Assembly: GCF_017792025.1 (NCBI RefSeq)
Contig: NZ_CP046956.1
Span: 3,906,001 to 3,970,000 of the forward strand
Direction of reading: 5' to 3'
DNA: 64,000 nt
DNA from: Sediminibacillus dalangtanensis
GTDB lineage: Bacteria > Bacillota > Bacilli > Bacillales > Amphibacillaceae
Positions 1-10,045 of the stretch are shown here, one piece after another. Every line of letters starts with the position of its first letter. Positions within the stretch are counted from its first letter, which is position 1. A program made the translations under genes and the position numbers. The notes beneath the pieces are model-generated. The model was not told the origin of the DNA. It did not search any database and was given only the letters and a program-made list of their open reading frames with translations.

Positions 1-117
1 CGTAATATCTCCGGATGGTGATCTGGAATCCATCGTTTTCAAAAATTGCTGAAGAAGGAAGATATCCAGGATAAGGAAACATATGATGAATAGTGTTTTA
101 ATTTGTCCCCATTGCAT
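1..117 (-). CDS. yycI: YycI (WalI), N-terminal part only
   Basis: The minus-strand frame opens with an ATG at 117 and runs off the left edge. It encodes about 39 residues starting MQWGQIKTLFIICF, a short charged start followed by one hydrophobic helix (about residues 9-25). This matches the N-terminus of YycI/WalI, the single-pass membrane protein that, with YycH, modulates the WalK kinase. It begins 3 nt after the yycH stop, as expected for the walRKHI operon. The rest of the gene lies outside the window, so only the N-terminal anchor can be judged; the call rests on that plus position. Confidence 0.8.
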   Translation of the reverse strand, partial: MQWGQIKTLFIICFLILDIFLLQQFLKTMDSRSPSGDIT

Positions 118-120
118 GGC

Positions 121-1443
121 TTATTCCTCCCCCAAACCGGACATTTCACTTAAATCCAGCTCGCTCCAGCCAGTAGTGTCCTGTTTGAACCAGGCTGGCA
201 TCAGCCGGATCGATATGCCTTCGTCGATCAACTTATAACCGAGGGCGATATCCTTAATACTGCTGCTGCCTTTGGTATCTTCCAAATAGCCGGCGATTTC
301 CTCACCACTCGGCAAATCAGGCGGTTCTCCGTAATCAAACGCTTCGCCCAATTTGAACAACGGACGGTCATATTTGTAAGGCTGGTTGCGCCAGGTTATT
401 TGAATGGTCGCCTGCTTATCATTTTGGCCGAAAACCGGATACTCGTTATAGACAAGCCGGTACGTCACTTCATTCCGCTGCACATTCATATTGTAAAGCT
501 GATACTCATCGTTGGCAGAGTTGGTCCAGCCTCTGTGGGCATTGAGAAAATTGATGGTTTGGTTGACCAGTTCCGAGCCTTCGATGGTGCGGTTTTCCGG
601 GAGAGGATTGACGTATTCCATATACTTCTCGCTTTCATACGCCCGAAGCTCCCGGATACTGTCCGAGTAAGACTTGCCGCCACCTTCCATCCGATTCGAT
701 GTCATGATGTCCCGGTCTGTAAACAAGTTGTTGAGCAGCGGTTCCAGATCGGTGATCGTTGTAAACGTATCAACGGAAAAAGTCAGATCATTTATTTCCG
801 GTTCCCCCTGCGGGATATAAATTGGTGCCCCGGCACTTTCCGCATACTCGATATAATCCATTTTTCCGTCCATATCGGTATATGAGTCCAGCACATCGGC
901 AGCACCGGCGTTCTGTGCCTCTGCGTGCATACTCATCCTTGCTTCCGTATTGTAAAATACCAATTCGACGGTACCGCTGTTGTTTTCGTTCAGATAAATC
1001 CGGTCGAATGAACCCCGTTGTACTTGATTGATGGTGTTCTCTTCCATAGAAAACAAGTCTCTTATCGCTCCAGCCGGCACCTCCAAAGGAAATATCAGCT
1101 GAGCGGTGTACTCATCACTGTCAGGCAATTCCTGATCGGTCTGGATACCTTGGTCAAAGCCGGCAAGCAACCATTCTTGCATCTCCTGGTAAAATGCTTC
1201 CTGGTCGTTTCGGTTTTCAAAAGAAGAGAAAGTGCCATTTGTTTGAAAAATGATTTTCGACGGTTCTATGATGCTCTTTTTGGTTTCCTCCTGGCCGGCC
1301 TCCAGTGGTTCATCGGTATAATTGCTTTCCACGTTTTCTGTCTCATCGTAGTTCGGCTTGTAATTCCAAATCCCCAAAGTCAGCAGCAAGCTGGCTGCAA
1401 TCAACGCCGACAAGCCCAATGTTTTTATCATTTCGAGCCTCAT
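121..1443 (-). CDS. yycH: YycH (WalH), regulator of the WalK sensor kinase
   Basis: This is a 440-residue protein with a single N-terminal membrane helix (about residues 8-26) and a large extracytoplasmic part, the layout and length of the YycH family. In B. subtilis YycH and YycI bind WalK in the membrane and modulate its activity towards WalR; that role is family knowledge. The start ATG overlaps the walK stop by 4 nt (ATGA), indicating translational coupling. It is the third gene of a walR-walK-yycH-yycI operon. No truncation is visible. Confidence 0.9.
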   Translation of the reverse strand: MRLEMIKTLGLSALIAASLLLTLGIWNYKPNYDETENVESNYTDEPLEAGQEETKKSIIEPSKIIFQTNGTFSSFENRNDQEAFYQEMQEWLLAGFDQGIQTDQELPDSDEYTAQLIFPLEVPAGAIRDLFSMEENTINQVQRGSFDRIYLNENNSGTVELVFYNTEARMSMHAEAQNAGAADVLDSYTDMDGKMDYIEYAESAGAPIYIPQGEPEINDLTFSVDTFTTITDLEPLLNNLFTDRDIMTSNRMEGGGKSYSDSIRELRAYESEKYMEYVNPLPENRTIEGSELVNQTINFLNAHRGWTNSANDEYQLYNMNVQRNEVTYRLVYNEYPVFGQNDKQATIQITWRNQPYKYDRPLFKLGEAFDYGEPPDLPSGEEIAGYLEDTKGSSSIKDIALGYKLIDEGISIRLMPAWFKQDTTGWSELDLSEMSGLGEE

Positions 1444-3269
1444 CGTTTGTCACCTCCGCTTCTTTTGATAAGCGGCAATGTAAAATGGACGGTCGTCCCC
1501 TTACCTTCTTTACTTTCTGCCCATATGTGGCCGTGATGGGCTTCAATGATTTCTTTGGCGATTGCCAGGCCGAGTCCTGTCCCGCCCAGGTTCCGGGAGC
1601 GGGCCTTGTCAGCCCGGTAGAACCGGTCGAAGATTTTGTCCACCTTTTCCTGGGCAATCCCCATGCCCTGGTCGGTGATCGACACCTTCAGTCTGTTGCG
1701 GTTATTGACCACCCGGAAGGTGATCCGGCCGCCATCCGGCGAATACTTAATCGCATTGGAGATGATATTATCGACTACCTGGGTCAGTTTGTCTTTATCC
1801 ATCCACACAAAAAATTCTTTGTTTGGAAGCTTCCGGTCGAGAATGATTTCTTCGGCTTTATTCATTTCAAAACGGTCGATGATATGGTGGAAAAACGTGA
1901 TGAAATCGACCCGTTCCATGTAAAGATCGGTTGCCTTGTTATCCATTTTGGAAAGCTGCAGCAAGTCATTGACCAGCCGGATCATCCGGTCTGTTTCGTT
2001 TTGCGTCACATCGAGAAACTTCGGAGCAATTTCTTTGTCCTCCCAAGCACCATCCGTCAGTGCTTCCAGGTAGCTCCGCATCGTCGTCAACGGTGTCCGC
2101 AGCTCGTGTGAGACATTGGAGACAAACTCTCTTCTTTCCTGCTCGACTTTTTCCTGTTCTGTTACATCACTGATGACGGTAATAAAGCCGCCAAAATTCC
2201 CCTCTTCATCCTGTATCACCGAGAAATTCGCCTTGATTAAAAAGAATTCTTCGTCATCACTGAAGTCGATGGTGACCGATCCAGTGTCAGCCTGCATGTC
2301 ATCATCGATTTCGTCTTCTAAATGCAGCACCTCGATCAACGGCTGGCCCTTCACTTCTTCAAAATCTTTGCGAATCAGCTGGAGAGCCGGTTCGTTCATC
2401 AAGGATACTTTTCCTTCTTTGTCCGTCGCAATGACTCCGTCCGACATGTTGGACAAGACGGAGCTCAACTTACGGCGTTCTCCCTCGGTTGTGTTATGTG
2501 CCTGCTTCAATTTGTCATTCATATCATTGAAGGTCATTGCCAGCTGACCGATTTCATCGGTGCCATAGACGTTGACCGTTTGGGAAAAATCTCCGGTAGA
2601 CATGATTTTGGCCTGTTTCCGCATTTCGGTGATCGGTTTGGTAATGGTGCGCGCGACCAAAATCCCCAAAACAATGGAAATGGCGATGGCAATTACGGTC
2701 CCTTTGGCAAAAATATCATTGATGTTGCCCATTTGGTCGTAAACATCTTCCATCGAGGCTTCCAAATATAGAATCCCGTCCGGGTCCTCCTCGCCTCCTA
2801 TCGGCAACACGCGTACTTTCATCCGGTTGTTGGTCTCTGGATCGCGCATGGTAGTGTTTTCTTCCACACCGAAAATCAGTGCCCGGGTGATTCGCGGATC
2901 TCCTGTTTTACGGCTGCCGATAATATTGCTGTCAATTTCATTTTTAGCTCCGATTACCCGATACTGCCTGTCCAATACTTGAAGGGTAGAAAAAACACTG
3001 CTGTCGACCCGGTCGAGAATGTTCTGAACATCCTCCTGCAAGGTCGGACCTTCTTCGTCCTCGCTTCGTTCTTTCTGGAAAGCCTGTTCCAAATAATAAC
3101 TTAACCCTTCAATCCGTTCTTCGACCGTATCGTTCAAATTCTTTTTTAAATTTTCTTCCAGCCGGATGGCAAAATAGGATCCAATCACTTGAATTGCCAA
3201 TAACAGCAGCAAAATATAGATAAGGACAATTTTAAATCGGATCGACTGGAAAAAACCGACTTTCTTCAT
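1440..3269 (-). CDS. walK: Sensor histidine kinase WalK (YycG)
   Basis: The 609-residue kinase of the essential WalKR system controls cell-wall hydrolase expression. Two membrane helices (about 13-33 and 188-206) bracket an extracytoplasmic sensor domain. They are followed by a HAMP domain (about 207-258), a PAS domain (about 262-370), a HisKA domain with phospho-acceptor His388 in the motif SNVSHELRTPL, and a HATPase_c domain with the G-box GGTGLGLAIAKEI near residue 565. Domain order and length match WalK of Bacillaceae. It starts 6 nt after the walR stop and overlaps yycH. Confidence 0.97.
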   Translation of the reverse strand: MKKVGFFQSIRFKIVLIYILLLLLAIQVIGSYFAIRLEENLKKNLNDTVEERIEGLSYYLEQAFQKERSEDEEGPTLQEDVQNILDRVDSSVFSTLQVLDRQYRVIGAKNEIDSNIIGSRKTGDPRITRALIFGVEENTTMRDPETNNRMKVRVLPIGGEEDPDGILYLEASMEDVYDQMGNINDIFAKGTVIAIAISIVLGILVARTITKPITEMRKQAKIMSTGDFSQTVNVYGTDEIGQLAMTFNDMNDKLKQAHNTTEGERRKLSSVLSNMSDGVIATDKEGKVSLMNEPALQLIRKDFEEVKGQPLIEVLHLEDEIDDDMQADTGSVTIDFSDDEEFFLIKANFSVIQDEEGNFGGFITVISDVTEQEKVEQERREFVSNVSHELRTPLTTMRSYLEALTDGAWEDKEIAPKFLDVTQNETDRMIRLVNDLLQLSKMDNKATDLYMERVDFITFFHHIIDRFEMNKAEEIILDRKLPNKEFFVWMDKDKLTQVVDNIISNAIKYSPDGGRITFRVVNNRNRLKVSITDQGMGIAQEKVDKIFDRFYRADKARSRNLGGTGLGLAIAKEIIEAHHGHIWAESKEGKGTTVHFTLPLIKRSGGDKR

Positions 3270-3275
3270 AAAGCA

Positions 3276-3980
3276 TTACTCCTGTTCAGGGTTACGCAAG
3301 TAATAGCCGACACCTCTTCTGGTCACAATCCAAACCGGCGTGCTCGGGTTGTCTTCGATTTTTTCCCGTAGACGACGCACCGTCACATCGACCGTGCGGA
3401 CATCCCCGTAATAATCATAACCCCATACCGTTTCCAGCAAATGTTCCCGGGTCATCACCTGGCCGATATGCCTGGCCAAATAGTGAAGCAGTTCAAATTC
3501 CCTGTGGGTCAATTCCACTTGGTCGCCGTTCCGGGTCACGGTATAAGCATCCGGATGGATCACCAGGCTGCCAATCACGATATCTTTATTAGCCCGGCTG
3601 TTATCTTCCGGCACCACTTGTTGTCTGCGCAAGTTCGCTTTGACTCTGGCAATCACTTCCCGGTTGCTGAAGGGTTTGGTTACATAGTCGTCCGCTCCCA
3701 GCTCGAGACCGAGTACTTTGTCAATTTCCGCATCCTTGGCGGTAATCATGATAATCGGCATCGTATGGTTCTTGCGGACTTCTCGGCATACTTCATTGCC
3801 ATCCTTGTTCGGAAGCATAATATCAAGCAACAATAAGTCCGGTTTTTCTTTATTGGTCAGTTCGATTGCTTCGTCCCCATCGTAGGCACATACGACCTGA
3901 TAACCTTCTTTTTCTAAGTTGAACTTCAATATATCTGCAATCGGTTTTTCGTCGTCTACCACTAGTATCTTTTGACTCAT
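3276..3980 (-). CDS. walR: Response regulator WalR (YycF)
   Basis: This 234-residue OmpR/PhoB-type regulator has a receiver domain (1-120) with acidic pocket D9/D10, phospho-acceptor Asp53 (LLLLDIMLP) and conserved Lys103 (DDYVTKPF). A winged-helix DNA-binding domain occupies about 135-232. Phosphorylated WalR binds a direct repeat TGTWAH-N5-TGTWAH upstream of autolysin genes in related Bacilli. It is the first gene of the walRKHI operon and is separated from the upstream peptidase gene by a terminator. Confidence 0.97.
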   Translation of the reverse strand: MSQKILVVDDEKPIADILKFNLEKEGYQVVCAYDGDEAIELTNKEKPDLLLLDIMLPNKDGNEVCREVRKNHTMPIIMITAKDAEIDKVLGLELGADDYVTKPFSNREVIARVKANLRRQQVVPEDNSRANKDIVIGSLVIHPDAYTVTRNGDQVELTHREFELLHYLARHIGQVMTREHLLETVWGYDYYGDVRTVDVTVRRLREKIEDNPSTPVWIVTRRGVGYYLRNPEQE

Positions 3981-4094
3981 GACGCCACATCCTTTTCTCG
4001 TTCTTTGATAGGTTTATTTTAACGTACTTTGCGTTGTCTGTCCTTTTTCCCGATAAAAGCAGGACAATTTACCAGGCCACCTTCTATCCTGTAC

Positions 4095-4126
4095 AAAAGC
4101 CCTTGTCATCATTTTGACAAGGGCTG
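4095..4126 (-). terminator. Rho-independent terminator after the M23 peptidase gene
   Basis: Read on the minus strand, a 14-bp GC-containing stem (GCCCTTGTCA paired with TGACAAGGGC and flanks) with a 7-nt loop is followed by TTTTG. It lies between the M23 peptidase stop and the walR start, so it ends the peptidase transcript. Confidence 0.8.
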
Positions 4127-4161
4127 CATTGTTTTGGTAAGTGGTGAATTATACTATTCTA

Positions 4162-5589
4162 TTAAAAAAGATTTGCCGGGTTCTGTAGTGCCCCGTTCTT
4201 ATATACTTCGAAATGTAAATGGACCCCGGTTGAATCACCAGTCGAACCCATTACTCCTATTTTACTACCTTTCGCTACGGTTTGTCCAGTTTTCACCCGG
4301 ATTGAAGCCAGGTGCGCATACACTGTACGGTAGCCGTTTTGATGGTCGATGACAACTTTGTTTCCATAGCCGCCGCTGTTAAAGCCTGCCGAAACGACTA
4401 CCCCATTATCAGCCGCCAGAATGGAACGGTTGCTGACACCGGCAATATCAATTCCTTTATGGTGCTTTCCCCAGCGTTGGCCCATTTGACTGGTAATCGT
4501 GCCGCCGACTGCTGGCCATTGCAGCGATCCGCTTCCATGAGAGGTTTCCACTTTGGTACCTTTCACGACGATTTCGTCGGTTGGTTCCTTTGTCGTTGTT
4601 TCTTCCAACATTTTCTGCTCGGAAACTTGTCCATTCACTTTTTTCACTGCATAGCGAACTTGTTTGCTGCCTTCTTCGCCTTCTTGTTCGACTTCCGTCT
4701 CGCCTTTATAAAGCGAGTCGGATTCTTTCACTTCTTTTTCATAAGGAATCGCTTCTTCCTTCTCTGTCTCTTCAGAAACAATTACCTGCAAGTAGGGCTC
4801 CCGCTTGGCAACATGGATTTCCTGGTCGATTTGCAGCACAGATTCTTCCGTTAAATCAGGATTCAAATCGAGCAGTTCGTCGATGTCCATACCGTATTTT
4901 CCGGCGATTTCCCCAAGCACTTCCCCTTCCTTTACAGAATGGACGGAATCTTTTAGCGTCCCTTTTTCCAACTGTTCCAGCCCTTGTTTTTCTGACAGCA
5001 TATCATCGGGTTCTGCTTTTGCTTCCGATACCTTTACATCCTTGGACAGTTCTACTTCCGTAACGATCGTCTTGCCATCATCCGTGGGAACTTCGGATTC
5101 ACCGTCCGCTAGCTTTTCCAGCACTTCTGCATCGACAAACTTCTCCTTATAAGAGGAAAGGACCTGCTTTGCTGCTTGTTCGCTTTTGAAAAATCCAAGC
5201 TTTTCATCGCCGATCACCAATTGATAGGCATCGATGTTGATGGTGAGTTCGTCCTCCAAGGTTTTGGCCACCTGTTTTTCTTCTGTCACAGGCTCAAACA
5301 CCTTCTCGGGAATGAAAGAAATATCTTCGCCAGTGGTCAATGAATAGCCTTTGTATTCAGCCTCATGCTCCGCCAGCACCTTATCGACTACTTCATCCAC
5401 CGTTTGCTTATCTGCTACCGTTCCGACACTTTCACCGTCCATGTAAACGTGATAAACGGTGTCTAAATCGTCCTCCGCTGCCTGCACCACTTGAAAAGAC
5501 AGAGCAAATCCTGCCAGGGCGGCAGCTGCTGTGGTGAACCATTTATTGCGACGTCGTTTCGTTTCTTTATGTAAAGCTTGTATCTTCAT
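4162..5589 (-). CDS. Secreted M23 peptidoglycan endopeptidase with LysM and G5-like domains
   Basis: This 475-residue exported protein has an N-terminal basic stretch and hydrophobic helix (about 18-38, ending VVQAAED) that form a signal peptide. The middle holds a LysM peptidoglycan-binding domain (about 215-262) and a G5-like domain (about 265-345). The C-terminal M23 metallopeptidase domain (about 350-475) has the zinc motifs HHKGIDIAG and VHLHFEVY. It should cleave peptide cross-bridges in the wall. It sits directly upstream of walR, the wall-hydrolase regulator, and has a near-match WalR site in its upstream region, so WalR control is plausible but unproven. Confidence 0.9.
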   Translation of the reverse strand: MKIQALHKETKRRRNKWFTTAAAALAGFALSFQVVQAAEDDLDTVYHVYMDGESVGTVADKQTVDEVVDKVLAEHEAEYKGYSLTTGEDISFIPEKVFEPVTEEKQVAKTLEDELTINIDAYQLVIGDEKLGFFKSEQAAKQVLSSYKEKFVDAEVLEKLADGESEVPTDDGKTIVTEVELSKDVKVSEAKAEPDDMLSEKQGLEQLEKGTLKDSVHSVKEGEVLGEIAGKYGMDIDELLDLNPDLTEESVLQIDQEIHVAKREPYLQVIVSEETEKEEAIPYEKEVKESDSLYKGETEVEQEGEEGSKQVRYAVKKVNGQVSEQKMLEETTTKEPTDEIVVKGTKVETSHGSGSLQWPAVGGTITSQMGQRWGKHHKGIDIAGVSNRSILAADNGVVVSAGFNSGGYGNKVVIDHQNGYRTVYAHLASIRVKTGQTVAKGSKIGVMGSTGDSTGVHLHFEVYKNGALQNPANLF

Positions 5590-5982
5590 TTGCAGGGTCC
5601 TCCTAAACGCGTTTCCTGATTCCGAATCTATTTTTCACTCTCTTAATCTACCATAGGAGCAAATGGGAAGATACCGTTTCAGCGGGATGTAACGAAACTG
5701 TATAAAAGCTGGTAATTTCAGCCTGCGTCGGAGTGTTTTAGTGGAATTTCGTGTAAAAAGTTACTTTTATCCTGCGCTAATTAGGTGATTTTTGGTACTT
5801 TTTTTGCGGTTTTATTACAAATGTGGAAAACATATCGGCAATTTATGGCACCATTGGTTTGATTTTTCATTGATTGGGGAATAAGAATGGTTATTTTGCA
5901 TAAATCCGATCAACCTATCTATCACCAATCCCCCCTAGAAAGTGAAGTATGTTAGCGATCATCTCCTCGTTATGTTAAAAGC
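5590..5982. other. Intergenic region with a possible WalR box, no gene seen
   Basis: About 390 nt separate the M23 peptidase start from the purA terminator. At 5688-5704 the plus strand reads TGTAAC, five bases, TGTATA, one mismatch from the WalR consensus TGTWAH-N5-TGTWAH. The rest is AT-rich, and I found no ORF with a ribosome-binding site. Confidence 0.4.
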
Positions 5983-6017
5983 AAAAAAATCACCAGCGCT
6001 TTTTCACGCTGATGATT
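5983..6017 (-). terminator. purA terminator
   Basis: On the minus strand a stem ATCATCAGCG/CGCTGGTGAT with a short A-rich loop is followed by an uninterrupted run of seven T. It lies about 55 nt after the purA stop codon. Confidence 0.85.
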
Positions 6018-6069
6018 TAATAAAGGGAGACTCTCAGAGAAGTCCCGTTCATTTTGTATTGATGAACCG

Positions 6070-7435
<1,366 letters not shown>

Positions 7436-7439
7436 TGAA

Positions 7440-7482
7440 AAATACGAACATTATAAACGAAAACACCATTTTCGTTCGTAAA
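7440..7482 (-). promoter_or_regulatory. PurR operator (paired PurBoxes)
   Basis: Two oppositely oriented CGAAC-containing boxes flank a short AT-rich spacer just upstream of the purA -35 element: AATACGAACATTA at 7441-7453 and the inverse TTCGTTCGTAA at 7471-7481. Paired, inverted PurBoxes of this type bind the PurR repressor of Bacilli, which is released by PRPP. The match is by eye to the known box core. Confidence 0.7.
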
Positions 7483-7485
7483 AAT

Positions 7486-7527
7486 GGGGTCAGTCCCCTT
7501 CATTCATCTAAAACGGGGACTGACCCC
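7486..7527. repeat. Perfect 13-bp inverted repeat
   Basis: GGGGTCAGTCCCC at 7486-7498 and its exact complement GGGGACTGACCCC at 7515-7527 form a hairpin with a 16-nt loop, with T-rich DNA on both outer sides. It could act as a bidirectional terminator between the purA control region and the block on its right. Similar hairpins are common in Bacillaceae intergenic DNA, as I recall. Confidence 0.7.
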
Positions 7528-7534
7528 TTGCTTT

Positions 7535-7590
7535 TTCGAGGAGGTTGAAGTGTTTCCCGCGGAAAGCGAGTGTCTTTTGCCACAGCGGTG
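7535..7590 (-). repeat. Partial copy of palindromic repeat family R1
   Basis: The stretch contains CCCGCGGAAAGCGAGTG followed by a CCACAGCG end, the same end module found at 14200-14235, 25021-25066 and 42868-42905. Only one end of the element is recognisable here. Confidence 0.6.
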
Positions 7591-7868
7591 GGGTAATAGT
7601 CCTTAGCAGACCAAATTGCAACCCTAATCGCATAATGCCAACAGCTGTTGTCAATGTGTTACTTCCTATGTGAATTTGAGCGTTATTTGCGATGCTGTTT
7701 TTTAAAACCAAAAGGATTTTTTTATTTTATGTTAAAATAACAAAAATGGAAATATTGTGAAGGAACGTACTTAAACTATATGGAAATAGAATTGAAGAAG
7801 AGCAGCTAACCCCAAAGTGTTACAATTTAAGTATCCTGATTAGTCAAATAGAAAGTAGGTTGATATAT

Positions 7869-8342
7869 ATGAGTAATGATTCAATTATTCAAATGTGGGA
7901 GGACTATCGAAAAATTAATCCAGATGCACCAAAGGATTATGAGGCATGGGCATTTGGTGATTAAAAAGAAATGGCTAATGAGCTTTCAAATTTAGTTTTA
8001 GAAGGAATAAAAACAGCAACAGCATCAAACTATACGTTATATGAATTGGAAAACGAGACATTACCGTTTGTTGGTCTTCATAATATTATTCTCGACGGGG
8101 ATGGAGAAGCTGTTGGAATAGTAGAAACTACATCAGTAAAGGTTGTTCCGTTTGATGAAGTTACCGCAGAACACGCATATTTGGAAGGTGAAGGTGACCG
8201 CACATTAAGGTATTGGCGTGACGTTCACGAAACCTTCTTTAAAAAAGAGTTTAAGAATATAAATCAAGAGTTCAATTACAAAATCCCTGTTGTTTGTGAA
8301 AGGTTTAAGCTAATTTATAAGAAAAGTGCGTTGTCCCTATAA
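7869..8342 (+). pseudogene. ASCH-domain protein, interrupted by an in-frame stop codon
   Basis: The frame starts with an ATG at 7869 (weak AGTAGG site upstream) and encodes MSNDSIIQMWEDYRKINPDA and AWAFGD. It meets TAA at 7962-7964, then continues in the same frame as KEMANELSNLVLEGIKTATAS to 8342. The joined 157-residue product reads as a complete ASCH (PUA-like, RNA-binding) protein; relatives I recall have Ser at the stop position, a one-base TCA to TAA change. The ATG at 7971 has no convincing ribosome-binding site, so a truncated product is unlikely. The gene is on the opposite strand to its neighbours and is more AT-rich than they are. Its cellular role is unknown. Confidence 0.75.
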
Positions 8343-8347
8343 ATTTT

Positions 8348-8382
8348 TTCTTCAACTATCGGGGGCGTTAGGTCAACAAGAA
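8348..8382 (+). repeat. attC-like imperfect palindrome (site A)
   Basis: Starting about 9 nt after the ASCH stop codon, TTCAACTATCGGGGGC is followed by GTTAGGTCAACAAG, two arms that pair imperfectly. It aligns in the same orientation with three sites at 33.5-35.0 kb (consensus TTCAACTAACGGGTGC then GTTAGTTGAAGAA). Confidence 0.6.
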
Positions 8383-8392
8383 AATATAAAAT

Positions 8393-8428
8393 AAAACGCT
8401 TGGAAATTAAAGATCCCAAGCGTTTTTG
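8393..8428 (+). terminator. Terminator after the ASCH pseudogene
   Basis: AAAACGCTTGG pairs with CCAAGCGTTTT, followed by TTTGTTT. The hairpin can act on both strands and so may also end the dnaB-side minus-strand transcript. Confidence 0.75.
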
Positions 8429-8552
8429 TTTGCTATTAGTATTGTTACTTACGGTGCTAAACATAGTGCGTTTAGTGTATCGATTTAACCTGTTAATTTA
8501 GATTTTCTCCATAGTATTGGAAAACTACTTAAGATTCGTCTCTTTTCCGTTC

Positions 8553-9929
8553 TTAGCCGCCGGCTGCGCCGACTGGCGGTATGTCGCTTTCCTGGTAACG
8601 ATGGTCTAGGTCAACGAATTTGTTATACTCTTTCACAAACGCGAGCTCTACGGTTCCCACGGGGCCGTTACGCTGCTTGGCCAGGATGATTTCAATGATG
8701 TTTTGTTTTTCCGATTCCTGATCATAATAGTCATCACGATATAGGAATCCGACAATATCAGCATCCTGCTCGATACTTCCAGATTCCCGCAGGTCGGACA
8801 TCATCGGTCGCTTATCCTGGCGGGATTCTACGCCACGGGAAAGCTGGGACAAGGCAATCAGCGGTACGTTCAATTCCCGTGCCAATCCTTTTAAGGAACG
8901 GGAAATTTCCGATACTTCCTGTTGTCTGTTTTCCTTAGAATTGGCGTTTCCTTGGATCAGCTGCAGGTAATCGATCAGAATCATGCCGAGACCGTGTTCC
9001 TGCTTCAACCTTCTGCATTTACTGCGGATTTCACTGACACGGATACCAGGTGTATCATCGATATAGATACCGGCATTGGACAGGCTGCCCATTGCCATGG
9101 TCAGTTTGCTCCAATCCTCTGTCTCCATCTTTCCCGTCCTGAGTCGTTGGGCATCGATGTTTCCTTCTGCGCAAAGCATACGAGAAACCAGTTGATCCGC
9201 CCCCATCTCCAAACTAAAAATGGCGACATTCTCGCTTGCATGAATGGCGACGTTTTGGGCAATGTTCAAAGCGAATGCCGTTTTACCCACCGAAGGACGT
9301 GCTGCGATGATGATTAAATCATTCCGCTGAAATCCTGAAGTGATCTGGTCCAAATCCCGGTACCCGGTAGGTATTCCGGTAACAGATCCATCATTCTGCT
9401 GAAGCTGTTCAATATTGTCATAGACATCAATAAGAACATCCTTGATATTTTTAAAGGCACCTGAATTGTTTCGCTGGGAAACTTCCAAAATGCTCTTTTC
9501 CGCGTCATTCAAGACGTCGGCGACTTCGTCTTCCTTGGAAAAACTATCGGTGACAATGTCTGTCGCAGTCCGGATCAGTCTCCGTAATAGTGCCTTTTCT
9601 TCTACGATTCTACTATAATACTCGATATTAGCGGCAGTAGGTACAGAGTTTGCTAGATCACTTAAATACGAGACCCCGCCTACCTCATCCAAAATTTTCG
9701 CGTTGGACAAAGCCGTCGTGACCGTGACCAAATCAATTGGTTCTCCTTTATCAGACAGATTCGTCATCACTCCGAATATTCGCTGGTGACCCGCACGGTA
9801 AAAGTCATCCGGGAGCAATATTTCCGCAGCCCTTGATAACGCCTCAGGCTCTAAAAAAACCGCCCCAAGAACGGCTTGTTCAGCTTCGATATTGTGCGGC
9901 GGCGTCCGATCGGTCCATTGTTCATTCAT
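8553..9929 (-). CDS. dnaB: Replicative DNA helicase DnaB (DnaC in B. subtilis)
   Basis: This 458-residue hexameric 5'-3' helicase unwinds the fork and recruits primase. An N-terminal all-helical domain (about 8-110) is followed by a RecA-type motor domain. The motor domain carries Walker A ARPSVGKTAFALN (about residues 210-222), Walker B MILIDYLQLI, and the conserved QLSRGVESR and RDKRP-like segments. Length and order fit the family. In this lineage it follows rplI, gdpP and yybS; the 116-nt gap to rplI contains a GC-rich hairpin near 9968-9993. Confidence 0.96.
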   Translation of the reverse strand: MNEQWTDRTPPHNIEAEQAVLGAVFLEPEALSRAAEILLPDDFYRAGHQRIFGVMTNLSDKGEPIDLVTVTTALSNAKILDEVGGVSYLSDLANSVPTAANIEYYSRIVEEKALLRRLIRTATDIVTDSFSKEDEVADVLNDAEKSILEVSQRNNSGAFKNIKDVLIDVYDNIEQLQQNDGSVTGIPTGYRDLDQITSGFQRNDLIIIAARPSVGKTAFALNIAQNVAIHASENVAIFSLEMGADQLVSRMLCAEGNIDAQRLRTGKMETEDWSKLTMAMGSLSNAGIYIDDTPGIRVSEIRSKCRRLKQEHGLGMILIDYLQLIQGNANSKENRQQEVSEISRSLKGLARELNVPLIALSQLSRGVESRQDKRPMMSDLRESGSIEQDADIVGFLYRDDYYDQESEKQNIIEIILAKQRNGPVGTVELAFVKEYNKFVDLDHRYQESDIPPVGAAGG

Positions 9930-10045
9930 ACAGCATCTTTTCCTCCTTTAAATGGAAAAGGAAGCGAGCTGCCGCCTTACCCGGCAGACAGCCCCTTCTT
10001 TGATGACTACCCATGGTGTAGTTGATTCGATGCGGCATCCGATTT

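Noticed and set aside
8971..9066. Long frames antisense to core genes (for example opposite dnaB, walK, gyrA, guaB)
   Set aside because: They mirror the codon pattern of the real gene, lack ribosome-binding sites and encode low-complexity or Cys/His-rich sequences.
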